From: an uncultured Lachnospiraceae bacterium | GTDB lineage: Bacteria > Bacillota > Clostridia > Lachnospirales > Lachnospiraceae | DNA: 64,000 nt | Assembly (NCBI GenBank): GCA_949472775.1 | Contig: CASWVG010000011.1 | Span: 1-64,000 of the forward strand | Reading direction: 5' to 3' | Shown: in pieces, positions 41,005 to 51,581 of the stretch | Position numbering within the stretch: the first letter of the stretch is position 1 | Layout: each line of letters opens with the position of its first letter | Notes under the pieces: model-generated | What the model was told of the DNA's origin: nothing | Database searches by the model: none | The model's input: only the letters and a program-made list of their open reading frames with translations | Made by a program: the position numbers and the translations under genes

Positions 41005-43464
41005 ATGAACAGACAAGAATTTCAGACGTTACTAAAAAATACGCCCCTGTTTCTGGATGGCGCAACCGGCTCCAATCTGCAAAAACAGGGCATGCCGGCG
41101 GGTGTCTGCCCGGAACAGTGGATTTTGGAACACAGAGATATTATGATCAGGCTGCAGCGGGACTTTGTGTCGGCAGGCAGCGATATTGTCTACGCGCCTA
41201 CTTTTACGTCCAATCGGATCAAGCTGAAAGAATACGGCATGGAAGGGCAGATCGAACAGATCAACCGGGATCTGGTCGGAATTTCCAGAGAGGCGGTCGG
41301 CGGGAAGGCATATATTGCGGGTGATCTGACCATGACAGGCGAACAGCTTGCCCCTATGGGAAAACTGGATTTCGAGGAACTGGTTGAGGTATATAAGGAA
41401 CAGATCCGTTATCTTGTCGAGGCGGGTGTGGATCTGCTGGTGATAGAGACGATGATGAGCCTGCAGGAGACGAGGGCTGCTGTGATCGCGGCGAAGGAGG
41501 TCTGTGACCTGGCTGTGATGGCGACTCTTACCTTTGAGGCGGACGGCAGGACGCTGTTTGGCACCGATGCGGTTACCGCGGCGGTTGTGCTGGAGAGTCT
41601 TGGCGTTGCGGCGGTGGGGACAAACTGTTCCACAGGGCCGGACAAGATGGCGGATACGGTGCGCTGCATGGCGGAAGTTACCGGCATTCCCATTATCGCC
41701 AAACCAAACGCCGGACTGCCTTCCCTGGATGCGGAGGGCAATACGGTTTACGACATGGGGGCTGAGGAATTTGGCCGTCATATGCGGGATCTGGTTTCGG
41801 CTGGCGCTTCCGTGCTCGGCGGCTGCTGCGGCACAACGCCGGCACATATCCGGGCGGCAAAGGAGGCGGTACAGGATATGGCCGTCATGCACCGGGCAAA
41901 GCCGAAAAAACGATTTTTGACGAGTGAGCGGCAGACGGTGGCATTCGGGCTGGAAGATCCCTTTATCGTAGTTGGCGAGCGCATAAATCCCACCGGGAAA
42001 AAGAAGCTGCAGGCGGCGCTCAAGGAAGGCTCCCTGGAGATGGTGTCCGACTTTGCGGAGGCACAGGAAGCCTGCGGCGCAAGCATTCTGGATGTGAACA
42101 TGGGGATGAGCGGCATCGACGAGAAAGCCATGATGTTAAAGGCCATCGAGACGGTGAGCGGGGTTACGAGCCTGCCCCTGTCCATTGATTCCAGTCATGT
42201 GGACGTGCTGGAGGCGGCGCTCCGCAGATATCCGGGCCGTGCGCTGATCAATTCTATCTCCGGCGAACAGGCGAAGCAGGACGCTCTGCTTGCCATTGCC
42301 AAAAAGTACGGCGCCATGTTTATTCTCCTGCCTTTGTCGGATGCGGGACTTCCCAAGGACCTGGAGGAAAAGACGAACATTATAGAAAGCATACAGGAAA
42401 AAGCCTATGCGCTCGGCCTGACAAAAGAAGATATTGTGGTGGACGGCCTGGTGGCTACCGTGGGAGCCAATAAGAACGCGGCCATAGAGACGCTTGAGAC
42501 GATCCGCTACTGTAAGGAGAAAGGGCTTGCCACGATCTGCGGCCTCTCCAATATTTCTTTCGGTCTGCCGGAGAGAGGTTTTGTAAACACCGCCTTTCTC
42601 ACTATGGCAATCCGTGAGGGCCTGACAATGGCCATTGCAAACCCTTCGCAGGAGCTTCTGATGAGCTGCGCTTTCGCATCGGATCTGCTTCTGAATAAGG
42701 AGGAAGCGGATACCCGGTATATCCGGCTGATGGATGCCCTGCGGGAGAAGAAAGAGGCGGCCGGGGAGACCGCGCCAAAGGAGACGGGAATCCGTCTGAA
42801 TAAGGCGGCGCCAGAGGAGAGCGCTTCCTCGCCCCGTGACAGACTCTACACCGATGTTCTCAAGGGAAAGCGGGATATCATCGTGGAGGACACAAAGAAG
42901 GCGATGGAGCAGGGCTTTGAGGCAAAGGCGCTTCTCGATGAAGTTCTTCTGCCCGCCATCAACGAGGTTGGTGAGCTGTTTGACAAGGGAAAATATTTCC
43001 TGCCCCAGCTCATTGCCAGCGCGGAGGCGATGAAGGCTTCTATTGAATATATGGAACCTGTTCTTTTACAGGCCAAGTCGGGAACAGATATGCCGACTGT
43101 GGTGATTGCCACCGTGGAGGGCGATATCCACGACATCGGGAAAAATCTGGTGGCGCTGATGTTGAAAAATTACGGTTTTCATGTGATTGATCTGGGCAAG
43201 GATGTGCCCAAGGAAAGAATCATTGAGGCGGCCAGGGAACATCACGCGCAGGTCATTGCGCTCTCTGCGCTGATGACCACCACCATGCAGCAGATGCGCC
43301 ATGTAATCGATTACGCGAAGGAGCGGGAGATTGAGGCGAAGATCATCATCGGCGGTGCGGTCATAACGGAGGAGTATGCGCAGGAGATCGGCGCGGATGG
43401 GTATTCCAAGGATGCGGCCGATGCGGTAAAGCTGACCCAGAAGTTGCTGGGTCTGGATGAGTAG
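41005..43464 (+). CDS. metH: Cobalamin-dependent methionine synthase-like protein lacking the reactivation domain
   Basis: 819 residues from ATG 41005. Three MetH modules in order: homocysteine-binding barrel (about 1-300) with FLDGATGSNLQKQG and the zinc site VLGGCCGTTPAHI; pterin-binding barrel (about 315-580) with VGERINPTGKKKL and DVNMGMSG; cobalamin cap and binding domain (about 610-819), with KGKYFLPQL and the B12 motif DIHDIGKNL near residue 708. The C-terminal S-adenosylmethionine reactivation domain of E. coli MetH is absent, as in many Clostridia, so reactivation must come from another protein. Uses homocysteine (from metY) and methyl-THF. Confidence 0.88.
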   Translation: MNRQEFQTLLKNTPLFLDGATGSNLQKQGMPAGVCPEQWILEHRDIMIRLQRDFVSAGSDIVYAPTFTSNRIKLKEYGMEGQIEQINRDLVGISREAVGGKAYIAGDLTMTGEQLAPMGKLDFEELVEVYKEQIRYLVEAGVDLLVIETMMSLQETRAAVIAAKEVCDLAVMATLTFEADGRTLFGTDAVTAAVVLESLGVAAVGTNCSTGPDKMADTVRCMAEVTGIPIIAKPNAGLPSLDAEGNTVYDMGAEEFGRHMRDLVSAGASVLGGCCGTTPAHIRAAKEAVQDMAVMHRAKPKKRFLTSERQTVAFGLEDPFIVVGERINPTGKKKLQAALKEGSLEMVSDFAEAQEACGASILDVNMGMSGIDEKAMMLKAIETVSGVTSLPLSIDSSHVDVLEAALRRYPGRALINSISGEQAKQDALLAIAKKYGAMFILLPLSDAGLPKDLEEKTNIIESIQEKAYALGLTKEDIVVDGLVATVGANKNAAIETLETIRYCKEKGLATICGLSNISFGLPERGFVNTAFLTMAIREGLTMAIANPSQELLMSCAFASDLLLNKEEADTRYIRLMDALREKKEAAGETAPKETGIRLNKAAPEESASSPRDRLYTDVLKGKRDIIVEDTKKAMEQGFEAKALLDEVLLPAINEVGELFDKGKYFLPQLIASAEAMKASIEYMEPVLLQAKSGTDMPTVVIATVEGDIHDIGKNLVALMLKNYGFHVIDLGKDVPKERIIEAAREHHAQVIALSALMTTTMQQMRHVIDYAKEREIEAKIIIGGAVITEEYAQEIGADGYSKDAADAVKLTQKLLGLDE

Positions 43465-43563
43465 ATAGCAATAACGAAATCGGTTTTAGAAAACCTTGCA
43501 TGGTAACTTTAAAAGTAAAAAACAGTTATGACCAGAAAATAGATAGAGGAGAGGATAACGTAT

Positions 43564-45183
43564 ATGATAGGTGCAGATGCAATCGTAAAATGCCTGGAGG
43601 CGGAAGGCGTTGAATATGTGTTTGGTTACCCGGGTGTAGCCATATGTCCCTTTTACAACAGTATCCTGGATTCTGACATCCAGACCATTCTGATCCGCAC
43701 GGAACAGAATGCGGCCCATGCGGCCAGCGGACTTGCCAGAGTATCTGGGAAAGTCGGTGTATGTGCCGTGACATCCGGTCCCGGCGCAACCAATCTGATT
43801 ACGGGTGTTGCCACAGCCTTTGCGGACAGCATACCGCTCGTATGTATCACGGGACAGGTGAACAGCGAACTGCTCGGCTCCGATGTGTTTCAGGAGGCGG
43901 ACATCACCGGCGCGGTGGAATCCTTTGTCAAATACAGCTATCTTGTGAAAGATGCGGCGGATATTCCGCAGATCTTCAAGGAAGCATTTCATCTGGCGTC
44001 CACAGGCCGTAAAGGACCTGTGCTGATCGACATTCCCATAGATATCCAAAATGCGCCTGTTGGGAAATTCAAGTATCCCGATGAAGTCAACATGCGCACT
44101 TACAAGCCCACAGTAAAGGGCAACATGGCCCAGATCAAGAAAGTCATAAAAGAGCTGGCAAAGTCCAAGCGTCCTCTGATCTGTGCAGGCGGCGGCGTGC
44201 TCTTAAGCCAGGCGGAGGAAAGTCTCCGCGCTTTTTCCGAGAAGTACCGCATTCCCGTGGTTTCGACCATGATGGGAATCGGGGCCATGCCGACTGAGCA
44301 TCCCATGTATTATGGCATGGTTGGCAATAATGGCAAGCCTTTTGCAAACCGGGCCATGAATGAATCGGACCTTCTCCTCATGGTGGGCGCGCGGGTGGCT
44401 GACAGGGCCGTGAACCAGCCCGATCTGATTACGGAAAATAAAGTGCTTGTCCATATCGACGTAGATCCGGCAGAGATTGGCAAAAATGTAGGACCCGCCA
44501 TTCCGCTGGTTGGTGACGCGAAACATATTTTTGAAGATATTGCGACGCAGGAGTTTTCCTGCGAGCACGAGGAGTGGATACAGACGTTAAATACCTATCG
44601 CGATACGATGCAGCCGGTGCGCAGGCCGAATCCCGCCTATGTGGATCCGGCGGCCTTCATCACCATGCTTTCCCGTGAGATGGATGATAATGCGGTATAT
44701 GTGGCAGATGTGGGACAGAACCAGATCTGGTCCTGCGGCTATCACATCGTAAAGAAAGGTCGTTTTTTGACCACAGGCGGCATGGGAACTATGGGCTATT
44801 CCATCCCGGCGGCTATGGGCGCGAAGCTGGCTGACAAAGGCCGTCAGGTGATAGCGGTCTGTGGGGACGGCTCCTTCCAGATGTCCATGATGGAGCTGGC
44901 TACCATGCGGCAGTTTGACGTTCCTGTAAAAATCATTGTACTGAAAAACAATTATCTTGGCATGGTGCGTGAATACCAGCACTATACCTACAAGGATAAC
45001 TATTCCGTTGTGGATCTGTCGGGAAGCCCGGATCTGGAAAAACTGTCCGCTGCCTTCGGCCTTAAGTTTATGCGGCAGGAGACGATGGAAGGTGCGCAGG
45101 ACACGATCAGAGCCTTTTTGGAGAAGGATGAATCAGTGCTTCTGGAATGTCTGATTGATCCGATGGATCTGGTTAAAGGGTGA
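43564..45183 (+). CDS. ilvB: Acetolactate synthase catalytic subunit
   Basis: 539 residues, thiamine-diphosphate enzyme. Catalytic glutamate Glu47 in RTEQNAAHAASG; central FAD/transhydrogenase-like domain; TPP motif CGDGSFQMSMMELATM near residue 440, followed by the conserved VLKNNYLGMVREYQ. First common step of valine, leucine and isoleucine synthesis. Two small-subunit genes follow, which favours the biosynthetic over the catabolic enzyme. GAGAGGATAACG precedes the ATG. The 99-base gap before it shows only a small GGTTTT/AAAACC hairpin; no T-box or leader peptide is visible. Confidence 0.93.
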   Translation: MIGADAIVKCLEAEGVEYVFGYPGVAICPFYNSILDSDIQTILIRTEQNAAHAASGLARVSGKVGVCAVTSGPGATNLITGVATAFADSIPLVCITGQVNSELLGSDVFQEADITGAVESFVKYSYLVKDAADIPQIFKEAFHLASTGRKGPVLIDIPIDIQNAPVGKFKYPDEVNMRTYKPTVKGNMAQIKKVIKELAKSKRPLICAGGGVLLSQAEESLRAFSEKYRIPVVSTMMGIGAMPTEHPMYYGMVGNNGKPFANRAMNESDLLLMVGARVADRAVNQPDLITENKVLVHIDVDPAEIGKNVGPAIPLVGDAKHIFEDIATQEFSCEHEEWIQTLNTYRDTMQPVRRPNPAYVDPAAFITMLSREMDDNAVYVADVGQNQIWSCGYHIVKKGRFLTTGGMGTMGYSIPAAMGAKLADKGRQVIAVCGDGSFQMSMMELATMRQFDVPVKIIVLKNNYLGMVREYQHYTYKDNYSVVDLSGSPDLEKLSAAFGLKFMRQETMEGAQDTIRAFLEKDESVLLECLIDPMDLVKG

Positions 45184-45199
45184 GAATCATTATATTTAT

Positions 45200-45230
45200 G
45201 GAGGACAGTGTGAAAAATCACACACGCTCC
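45200..45230 (+). other. Hairpin between ilvB and the first ilvN
   Basis: GTGTGA (45208-45213), loop AAAA, TCACAC (45218-45223), closed by an outer GGAG (45200-45203) / CTCC (45227-45230). It begins 17 bases after the ilvB stop and ends 14 bases before the ilvN ATG, next to the ribosome site. It could tune the ratio of the two subunits. Confidence 0.4.
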
Positions 45231-45244
45231 GGAATGGAGATAAT

Positions 45245-45733
45245 ATGAAAAAAATATATTCCGTACTGGTAGAAAACAGATCCGGTGTACTCTGCAAGGT
45301 GGCGGGACTGTTTTCCAGAAGATGTTTCAATATTGATTCCCTGGCTGTGGGGGAGACGGAGGATACATGCGTATCCCGTATGACCATTGTCAGCTCCGGG
45401 GATGAGCGCACCATTGAGCAGATCGAAAAACAGCTCAACAAAAAGATCGATGTCATCAAGGTGAAGACGTTCGATGAGCCTGCGAGCGTAAGCCGCGAGC
45501 TGATGCTGATGAAGGTGAAATATAATAAAAACAACAGGCGGGACATTATGGAGACCTGCGATATCATGCATGCGGACATTGTGGATATGTCCAAAAACAT
45601 GCTGATCATCCAGATCTGTGATGTGCCGGAGCGGATCAGACTTTTTATCAGTATGATGCAGGGAATCAGTATCGTGGAGATGGCGCGCACAGGAACCCTT
45701 GCGCTTCAGAAGTGCCTGGAGGCGGACGAATAG
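45245..45733 (+). CDS. ilvN: Acetolactate synthase regulatory subunit, copy 1
   Basis: 162 residues: N-terminal ACT domain (VLVENRSGVLCKVAGLFSRR, then FNIDSLAVGETED) and a C-terminal ACT-like half. The Asn and Gly of the ENRSG turn and the Asn of FNI, which line the valine site in characterised small subunits, are kept. ATG 45245 follows AATGGAGATA. The middle (LMKVKYNKNNRRDIMETCD) is more diverged than in copy 2. It lies 61 bases after ilvB and is probably cotranscribed with it. Confidence 0.88.
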   Translation: MKKIYSVLVENRSGVLCKVAGLFSRRCFNIDSLAVGETEDTCVSRMTIVSSGDERTIEQIEKQLNKKIDVIKVKTFDEPASVSRELMLMKVKYNKNNRRDIMETCDIMHADIVDMSKNMLIIQICDVPERIRLFISMMQGISIVEMARTGTLALQKCLEADE

Positions 45734-45734
45734 G

Positions 45735-45763
45735 TTGACTTTTTCCCCTTAAGTTGCTACAAT
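45735..45763 (+). promoter_or_regulatory. Internal promoter before the second ilvN and ilvC
   Basis: TTGACT (45735-45740), a 17-base spacer, TACAAT (45758-45763), starting one base after the ilvN copy 1 stop codon. A leader hairpin TTGCAGA (45794-45800) / TCTGCAA (45812-45818) follows, and its right arm can alternatively pair (CTGTC, 45809-45813) with GACAG (45768-45772). ilvN copy 2 and ilvC may thus be expressed separately from ilvB. Confidence 0.6.
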
Positions 45764-45838
45764 TATTGACAGTGTTTATACCGAAAGGTCAGATTGCAGA
45801 AAGATGTGCTGTCTGCAAACGGAAGGAAGGGTGCTTGT

Positions 45839-46339
45839 ATGCAGAAAAAGGTTTTTCAGTTGTTGGTGGATAATACATCGGGCGTTTTAAGCCGCATTGC
45901 CGGCCTTTTTTCCAGACGCGGTTACAATATTGAAAGCATTACCGCGGGTGCAACGGCGGATCCCCGCTATACCCGCATTACCATCGTTACTTCCGGGGAT
46001 GATGAGATCCTGGAGCAGATCGAAAAACAGGTGGCTAAGCTGGTAGACGTGCGTGACATCAAGGAGTTAAAGCCCGGGGAGAGCGTGTACAGAGAGCTTG
46101 CTCTGATTAAGGTGAGAGTGACTTCCGCCAGAGACCGTATTGATGTGTTTGCGGTGGCAAATGCGTACCGTGCAGACCCTGTGGATGTCTCCCCCGGCAG
46201 CATTACCATCGAGCTGATCGGTGATCAGGACAAGATTGACGCTTTTATCGCGGTTCTGGACGGTTATGAGATTCTGGAGGTTGCGCGTACTGGTATTGCA
46301 GGATTGACCAGAGGTATCGACCAGGTCACATATTTGTAG
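45839..46339 (+). CDS. ilvN: Acetolactate synthase regulatory subunit, copy 2
   Basis: 166 residues. A more canonical small subunit than copy 1: LLVDNTSGVLSRIAGLFSRR, then GYNIESITAGATADPRYTRI, and RVTSARDRIDVFAVANAYRA in the second half. Valine-site residues are kept. ATG 45839 follows GGAAGGAAGG. It has a likely promoter of its own and is followed by ilvC after 70 bases. Tandem, clearly diverged small subunits with a single ilvB are unusual and suggest two regulatory states or pairing with another large subunit elsewhere. Confidence 0.92.
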   Translation: MQKKVFQLLVDNTSGVLSRIAGLFSRRGYNIESITAGATADPRYTRITIVTSGDDEILEQIEKQVAKLVDVRDIKELKPGESVYRELALIKVRVTSARDRIDVFAVANAYRADPVDVSPGSITIELIGDQDKIDAFIAVLDGYEILEVARTGIAGLTRGIDQVTYL

Positions 46340-46343
46340 TTAG

Positions 46344-47426
<1,083 letters not shown>

Positions 47427-47470
47427 CTGCACTGTCCTTAATTGGAAGGTATAAAAATAAGATAATATGG

Positions 47471-47509
47471 GGCATTCCGCCGTTTATCCGGGCGGGATGC
47501 CTTTCTTCT
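47471..47509 (+). terminator. Terminator after ilvC
   Basis: GGCATTCCGCC (47471-47481) / GGCGGGATGCC (47491-47501), one G-T pair, loop GTTTATCCG, then TTTCTTCTTT. It ends the ilv transcription unit. Confidence 0.8.
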
Positions 47510-47623
47510 TTGGGGTATTTTGGTATTTTATTTAGAATTTCTTAAGAACTGACAGCGGTTTCTGTTTAGATTCGCCGTTTATACTATAAACCATCTAAAA
47601 GAAAGTTGAGTGAGGAACAGGCA

Positions 47624-48334
47624 ATGGATTACCATATTTTGATTGTGGAGGATGACAGAGATATCCGGGAAGGCATAGAAATCTACTTGAAAAATCAAGG
47701 ATATGTTGTTTTTCAGGCCGTGGACGGCGTGGATGGTCTTTCCGTGATCGGGAAGGAAACGATCCATCTGGCGATTGTGGACGTGATGATGCCAAGGATG
47801 GACGGGATCAATATGATGATGCGGGTGCGGGAGCTTGGATACGAGTTTCCGGTGATTATGCTCTCTGCCAAGTCAGAAGAGGTGGACAAGATCATGGGCT
47901 TAAATATGGGAGCGGACGACTATGTGACGAAACCGTTTACCACCATGGAACTTCTGGCCAGAGTCAATTCCCATTTACGGCGTTACAGTCGCTTTCTGGA
48001 AATGAAAGACGGTAAAAGAGCGGAAGATGAGACGCGTGTCTATACGATCGGCGGGCTGGAAGTGCACGAGGACACCGTCGAGGTATTTCTGGACGGCAAT
48101 CCCGTGAAGCTGACGCCCACAGAGTTCAAAATCCTTCTGCTTCTGATCAAAAGTCCCGGCAGGGTTTATTCCGCGGAGGAGATTTACGAGCGGGTCTGGA
48201 ACGAGCAGGCGATTAACACGGACACAATCATGGTACATGTCAGAAAAATCCGGGAGAAGATCGAGATGAATCCCCGGGAACCAAAATATCTGAAGGTGGT
48301 GTGGGGCGTTGGGTACAAAATCGAAAAACAGTGA
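47624..48334 (+). CDS. OmpR/PhoB-type response regulator
   Basis: 236 residues. Receiver domain with the acidic pair ILIVEDDRDIREG, phospho-acceptor Asp in VDVMMPRMDG (about residue 51), and the lysine in DDYVTKPF. A winged-helix DNA-binding domain follows (TPTEFKILLLLIKSPGRVYS, TIMVHVRKIREKIE). I chose ATG 47624, preceded by GAGGAACAGG, over GTG 47606. Its end overlaps the sensor kinase start by 26 bases, so they form a coupled two-component pair. Confidence 0.92.
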   Translation: MDYHILIVEDDRDIREGIEIYLKNQGYVVFQAVDGVDGLSVIGKETIHLAIVDVMMPRMDGINMMMRVRELGYEFPVIMLSAKSEEVDKIMGLNMGADDYVTKPFTTMELLARVNSHLRRYSRFLEMKDGKRAEDETRVYTIGGLEVHEDTVEVFLDGNPVKLTPTEFKILLLLIKSPGRVYSAEEIYERVWNEQAINTDTIMVHVRKIREKIEMNPREPKYLKVVWGVGYKIEKQ

Positions 48335-50675
48335 GATTAAAAAGTTAAGCAGGCGGGAGAGGATACCGGGGATTGTTGCCGTGGCGGTTCTGATCCTTTC
48401 CGCTTCTCTGACTTTTCTGTCACAATATCCGGGGTTTAAGGCGCGGGCCGCAGTAGACGAGCCAAATATTCTTTCAGGGAGCGAGTTTTTGCACGAAATT
48501 TATCAGGCCAATATTGTACTCTACAAGCAGTTATGCGACTGGAGATCCTTTTCCAAAACCGGAGAGGCGGCGTCCGGAGAGGACATATACCTCAGTGCAG
48601 AGGTCAGAAAAGCGGAGGATGTTGACGAGTACTATAATTTCGACGGAGAATACGAAACGCCCCTTTCTTATGCGGGAGAACATCTGGATGAGCTGCTTTA
48701 CCAGTGGAATCTTTCTCTGCAGAACGGCCTGGCAAAGCAACTCGACTATGAGATTATGGACTGGGAGAGCGGACAGACCTTTTCCAATACCGAGCGCGCG
48801 CTGCATTATCTTGGGACAGAGGAGGAAACCGTTTACCTGGACGACTATTATTCCTATTACATTAAGCTGGACTTCGATGAAAGCGGGCTTTTAGAGCATG
48901 TATGGGTGCGGGGCGAGGATGCGGATACCCTTGTGGAGAGTGTGAAGCGTGTGATGCGGAGTCGTTATCTGGAGAGAAGCCTCTATGAGTCACTGTCATA
49001 CTCCGCATACGGCGGCATCAACTGGGAGGATTCCGTCTACTATACGTCGGTTGACGGCGGTGCAGTGATGCAGATGGAGCTGGCGGTTTTGAATACGCCG
49101 AAAAATTGTACTGTCTGCTATGCGTTGACGGAGGCGCAGTTGGAAGACGTGAAGGCGTCCTCCCGCCTGTTTCTCTCCATGAGTACGGCGGGTAACTATT
49201 TGAACAGCGGTATTCAGAATATTTTCCGGCTTCTGCTTATCGTTCTGGGAATGACAGCCATGCTTCTGCCGTTCTGGAAAAAATATCGCCTGCATGCATC
49301 CAATCTTTTGCCGCTCCATATAGAGGTGCTGACGGTGCTGGTATTCGCCACGTTTCTCATTCTGGGAGAACTGTCCGCCACACTTGTCATGTATTCTATG
49401 TCGGACAGTTGGGAGTACAGCCTGCCTTATATGCTTCGTAGCACATTTCCGGGGCTGACGGCGGTGGTGGGAGCAAAAACCATTGTGTGGGTGATCAACC
49501 TGCTGTTTCTGACGATGGCATTTACCCTGTGGTTTACTCTGATCACCGCATACGCGCAGATCTATGTGTTCGGTATCCGGGGGTATATGAGGAAACGGTG
49601 TCTCTGTTACAGAACGTTCCGTTATATGAGGGTTACAATCAGAAAAAAGCGGGCACATATCAAGCGGGAATTTCTGCATTTGGATCTGGAACAGAATCTG
49701 AATGTGCCGCTGTTTCAGATGCTTTTAGCCAATTTTGTGATCCTTGTGGCAATCAGTTTCTTCTGGCTGTTCGGTATGGTTTTGCTGATTCCCTATACCG
49801 TATTTCTCTATGGTCTTTTGAGAAAGTATATCCGTATCGTACAGGGCCAGTATGGGGAAATGCTCAAAGCAGCCCATTCGGTGGCTGAGGGAAATTTACA
49901 GACAGAGATCGTGGGAGACTGGGGAATGTTTTCTGCTTTTCAGGAAGAACTCTCGGCGATTCAGAGCGGCTTTTCCAATGCGGTGGAGGAGGAGGTAAAA
50001 AGCCAGCGCATGCGCACGGAGCTGATTACCAATGTGTCCCATGATTTAAAGACGCCCCTCACCGCCATCATCACTTACACGGAACTCTTACGGGAGGAGG
50101 GTGTCACGGAAGCGCAGCGGAAAGAATACCTGGCGGTACTTCACAGAAAATCACTGCGGTTAAAGACGCTGATCGAAGATCTGTTTGAGGTGAGCAAAGC
50201 AAACAGCGGCAATGTGGCTTTCCATACGGAAAAGGTGGATATCTGCCATCTGGTGAGGCAGATGTATCTGGAATATGAGGATAGGGCGATAGAGGCCGGT
50301 CTGGTTTTTCGTTTCCAGTTCCCGGAGCAGAAAATATTTCTGATGCTGGACGGGGAAAAAACAAGCCGCATTTTTGACAATTTATACACCAACATTATCA
50401 AGTACGCCATGCACGATACCAGAGTATATGTGAAGGTGGAATGCGTGGCGGAAGATGTCCGCATCGAGCTGAAAAATATTTCCGGCTATGAGCTGAATAT
50501 TCCGGCCGAGAGCCTGACGGAGCGGTTTGTCAGGGGCGACAGTGCAAGAAGCAGTGAGGGCAGCGGCCTTGGCCTTGCCATCGCCAGAAGTTTTGTGGAA
50601 CTGCAGGGCGGAAAGATGGAGATCGAGATCGACGGCGATCTGTTTAAAGTGCACTTACTCTGGAAGGGACTGTGA
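48309..50675 (+). CDS. Membrane sensor histidine kinase
   Basis: 788 residues, unusually large for an OmpR partner. Membrane segment about 20-38, a large extracytoplasmic domain (about 39-295), then a cluster of about six membrane helices (297-520). The cytoplasmic kinase has an H-box (VSHDLKTPLTAIITY, His near residue 578), N-box (RIFDNLYTNIIKYAM) and G-box (EGSGLGLAIARSF). The putative start is TTG 48309 inside the regulator gene. The 3' end overlaps the convergent LysR gene by 21 bases. Signal unknown. Confidence 0.88.
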   Translation: MGTKSKNSEIKKLSRRERIPGIVAVAVLILSASLTFLSQYPGFKARAAVDEPNILSGSEFLHEIYQANIVLYKQLCDWRSFSKTGEAASGEDIYLSAEVRKAEDVDEYYNFDGEYETPLSYAGEHLDELLYQWNLSLQNGLAKQLDYEIMDWESGQTFSNTERALHYLGTEEETVYLDDYYSYYIKLDFDESGLLEHVWVRGEDADTLVESVKRVMRSRYLERSLYESLSYSAYGGINWEDSVYYTSVDGGAVMQMELAVLNTPKNCTVCYALTEAQLEDVKASSRLFLSMSTAGNYLNSGIQNIFRLLLIVLGMTAMLLPFWKKYRLHASNLLPLHIEVLTVLVFATFLILGELSATLVMYSMSDSWEYSLPYMLRSTFPGLTAVVGAKTIVWVINLLFLTMAFTLWFTLITAYAQIYVFGIRGYMRKRCLCYRTFRYMRVTIRKKRAHIKREFLHLDLEQNLNVPLFQMLLANFVILVAISFFWLFGMVLLIPYTVFLYGLLRKYIRIVQGQYGEMLKAAHSVAEGNLQTEIVGDWGMFSAFQEELSAIQSGFSNAVEEEVKSQRMRTELITNVSHDLKTPLTAIITYTELLREEGVTEAQRKEYLAVLHRKSLRLKTLIEDLFEVSKANSGNVAFHTEKVDICHLVRQMYLEYEDRAIEAGLVFRFQFPEQKIFLMLDGEKTSRIFDNLYTNIIKYAMHDTRVYVKVECVAEDVRIELKNISGYELNIPAESLTERFVRGDSARSSEGSGLGLAIARSFVELQGGKMEIEIDGDLFKVHLLWKGL

Positions 50676-51557
50676 GTCCGGCCTGGCGTCCTTTTCTATA
50701 AATTTTAATATGTTTTCATTCACTGGCTGAATGCAGTGATACAAAAAACCGATTTCGCGTGGGGATATGGGTCTGGACAGTTTTATTTCTATTAGGGAGC
50801 CTTCCCGTAGTTCCTGTTCTACAAACTGTTTTACGACACAGGATACCCCGATCCCCATTTTCGCGAACTCAATCAGCAGATCCATCTCGTTCACTTCAAG
50901 GATATGCAGCGGGGTAATTTTATTTTGGGCATAATAGCTGTTTAGATGTCTGCGGGAGACGTTGTCCTGATCGAGCAGCATGATATTGCCCTGTTCAAAA
51001 ATCTGGTCATTGTCACAGCTTAGCTTATCCCGATAAGCCGGCGTACAGACAAAGATATATTCGATGACGCCAAGAGAATGATAGACCGCCGCGCCCGGAT
51101 TTTCCAGCTTCGCCACAAGCGCCAGATCAATGTTTCCCTGCTCCACCATGGAACAGGCGGCAGAGGAGGACGTACAGGTGATGGAAATGTCGGTATTGGG
51201 ATACCGTCCCGTAAATTCTTTGAGATAGGGCATGAGAAAATGCTTGCACAGCACATTGCTGGCGGCAATCCGCAGATATCCAGTGTGCTGGCTGCGTTTC
51301 AGCCGCTCTTCCGTGTCTGCGAGTATCTGAAACGCTTTCTTTGTGTTTTCATATAGTTTTCTTCCGTTTTCTGTCAGCTCCACCCCTTTCGACTTTCTGA
51401 AAAAAAGAGTGGTATTTAGGTTTTCCTCCAATTTTTTGATGGTTATGCTTACCGCAGGCTGTGAAATATATAACTGTGCGGCGGCTTTGGAAATGCTTTT
51501 GCATTCGGCAGCGGCGAGAAAAATTTTATATCTGGAAAGATTATCCAGGGCATCCAT
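50655..51557 (-). CDS. LysR-type transcriptional regulator, divergent from leuC
   Basis: 300 residues on the minus strand. N-terminal helix-turn-helix (KSISKAAAQLYISQPAVSIT, about 18-37) and a periplasmic-binding-protein-like effector domain. Divergent from leuCD, with LysR-type T-N11-A sites in between, so it probably controls leuCD and perhaps itself; a leucine-pathway intermediate as co-inducer is inference. GGAGG precedes the start; an ATG three codons upstream is too close to it. The 3' end overlaps the histidine kinase gene tail-to-tail with no terminator between. Confidence 0.9.
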   Translation of the reverse strand: MDALDNLSRYKIFLAAAECKSISKAAAQLYISQPAVSITIKKLEENLNTTLFFRKSKGVELTENGRKLYENTKKAFQILADTEERLKRSQHTGYLRIAASNVLCKHFLMPYLKEFTGRYPNTDISITCTSSSAACSMVEQGNIDLALVAKLENPGAAVYHSLGVIEYIFVCTPAYRDKLSCDNDQIFEQGNIMLLDQDNVSRRHLNSYYAQNKITPLHILEVNEMDLLIEFAKMGIGVSCVVKQFVEQELREGSLIEIKLSRPISPREIGFLYHCIQPVNENILKFIEKDARPDSQSLPE

Positions 51558-51581
51558 ATCATGGCCTCCATTTATAATTTA

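Noticed and set aside
43465-43563. T-box or leader-peptide attenuator before ilvB
   Set aside because: The gap is only 99 bases, lacks the T-box consensus and contains no short leader frame with branched-chain codons.
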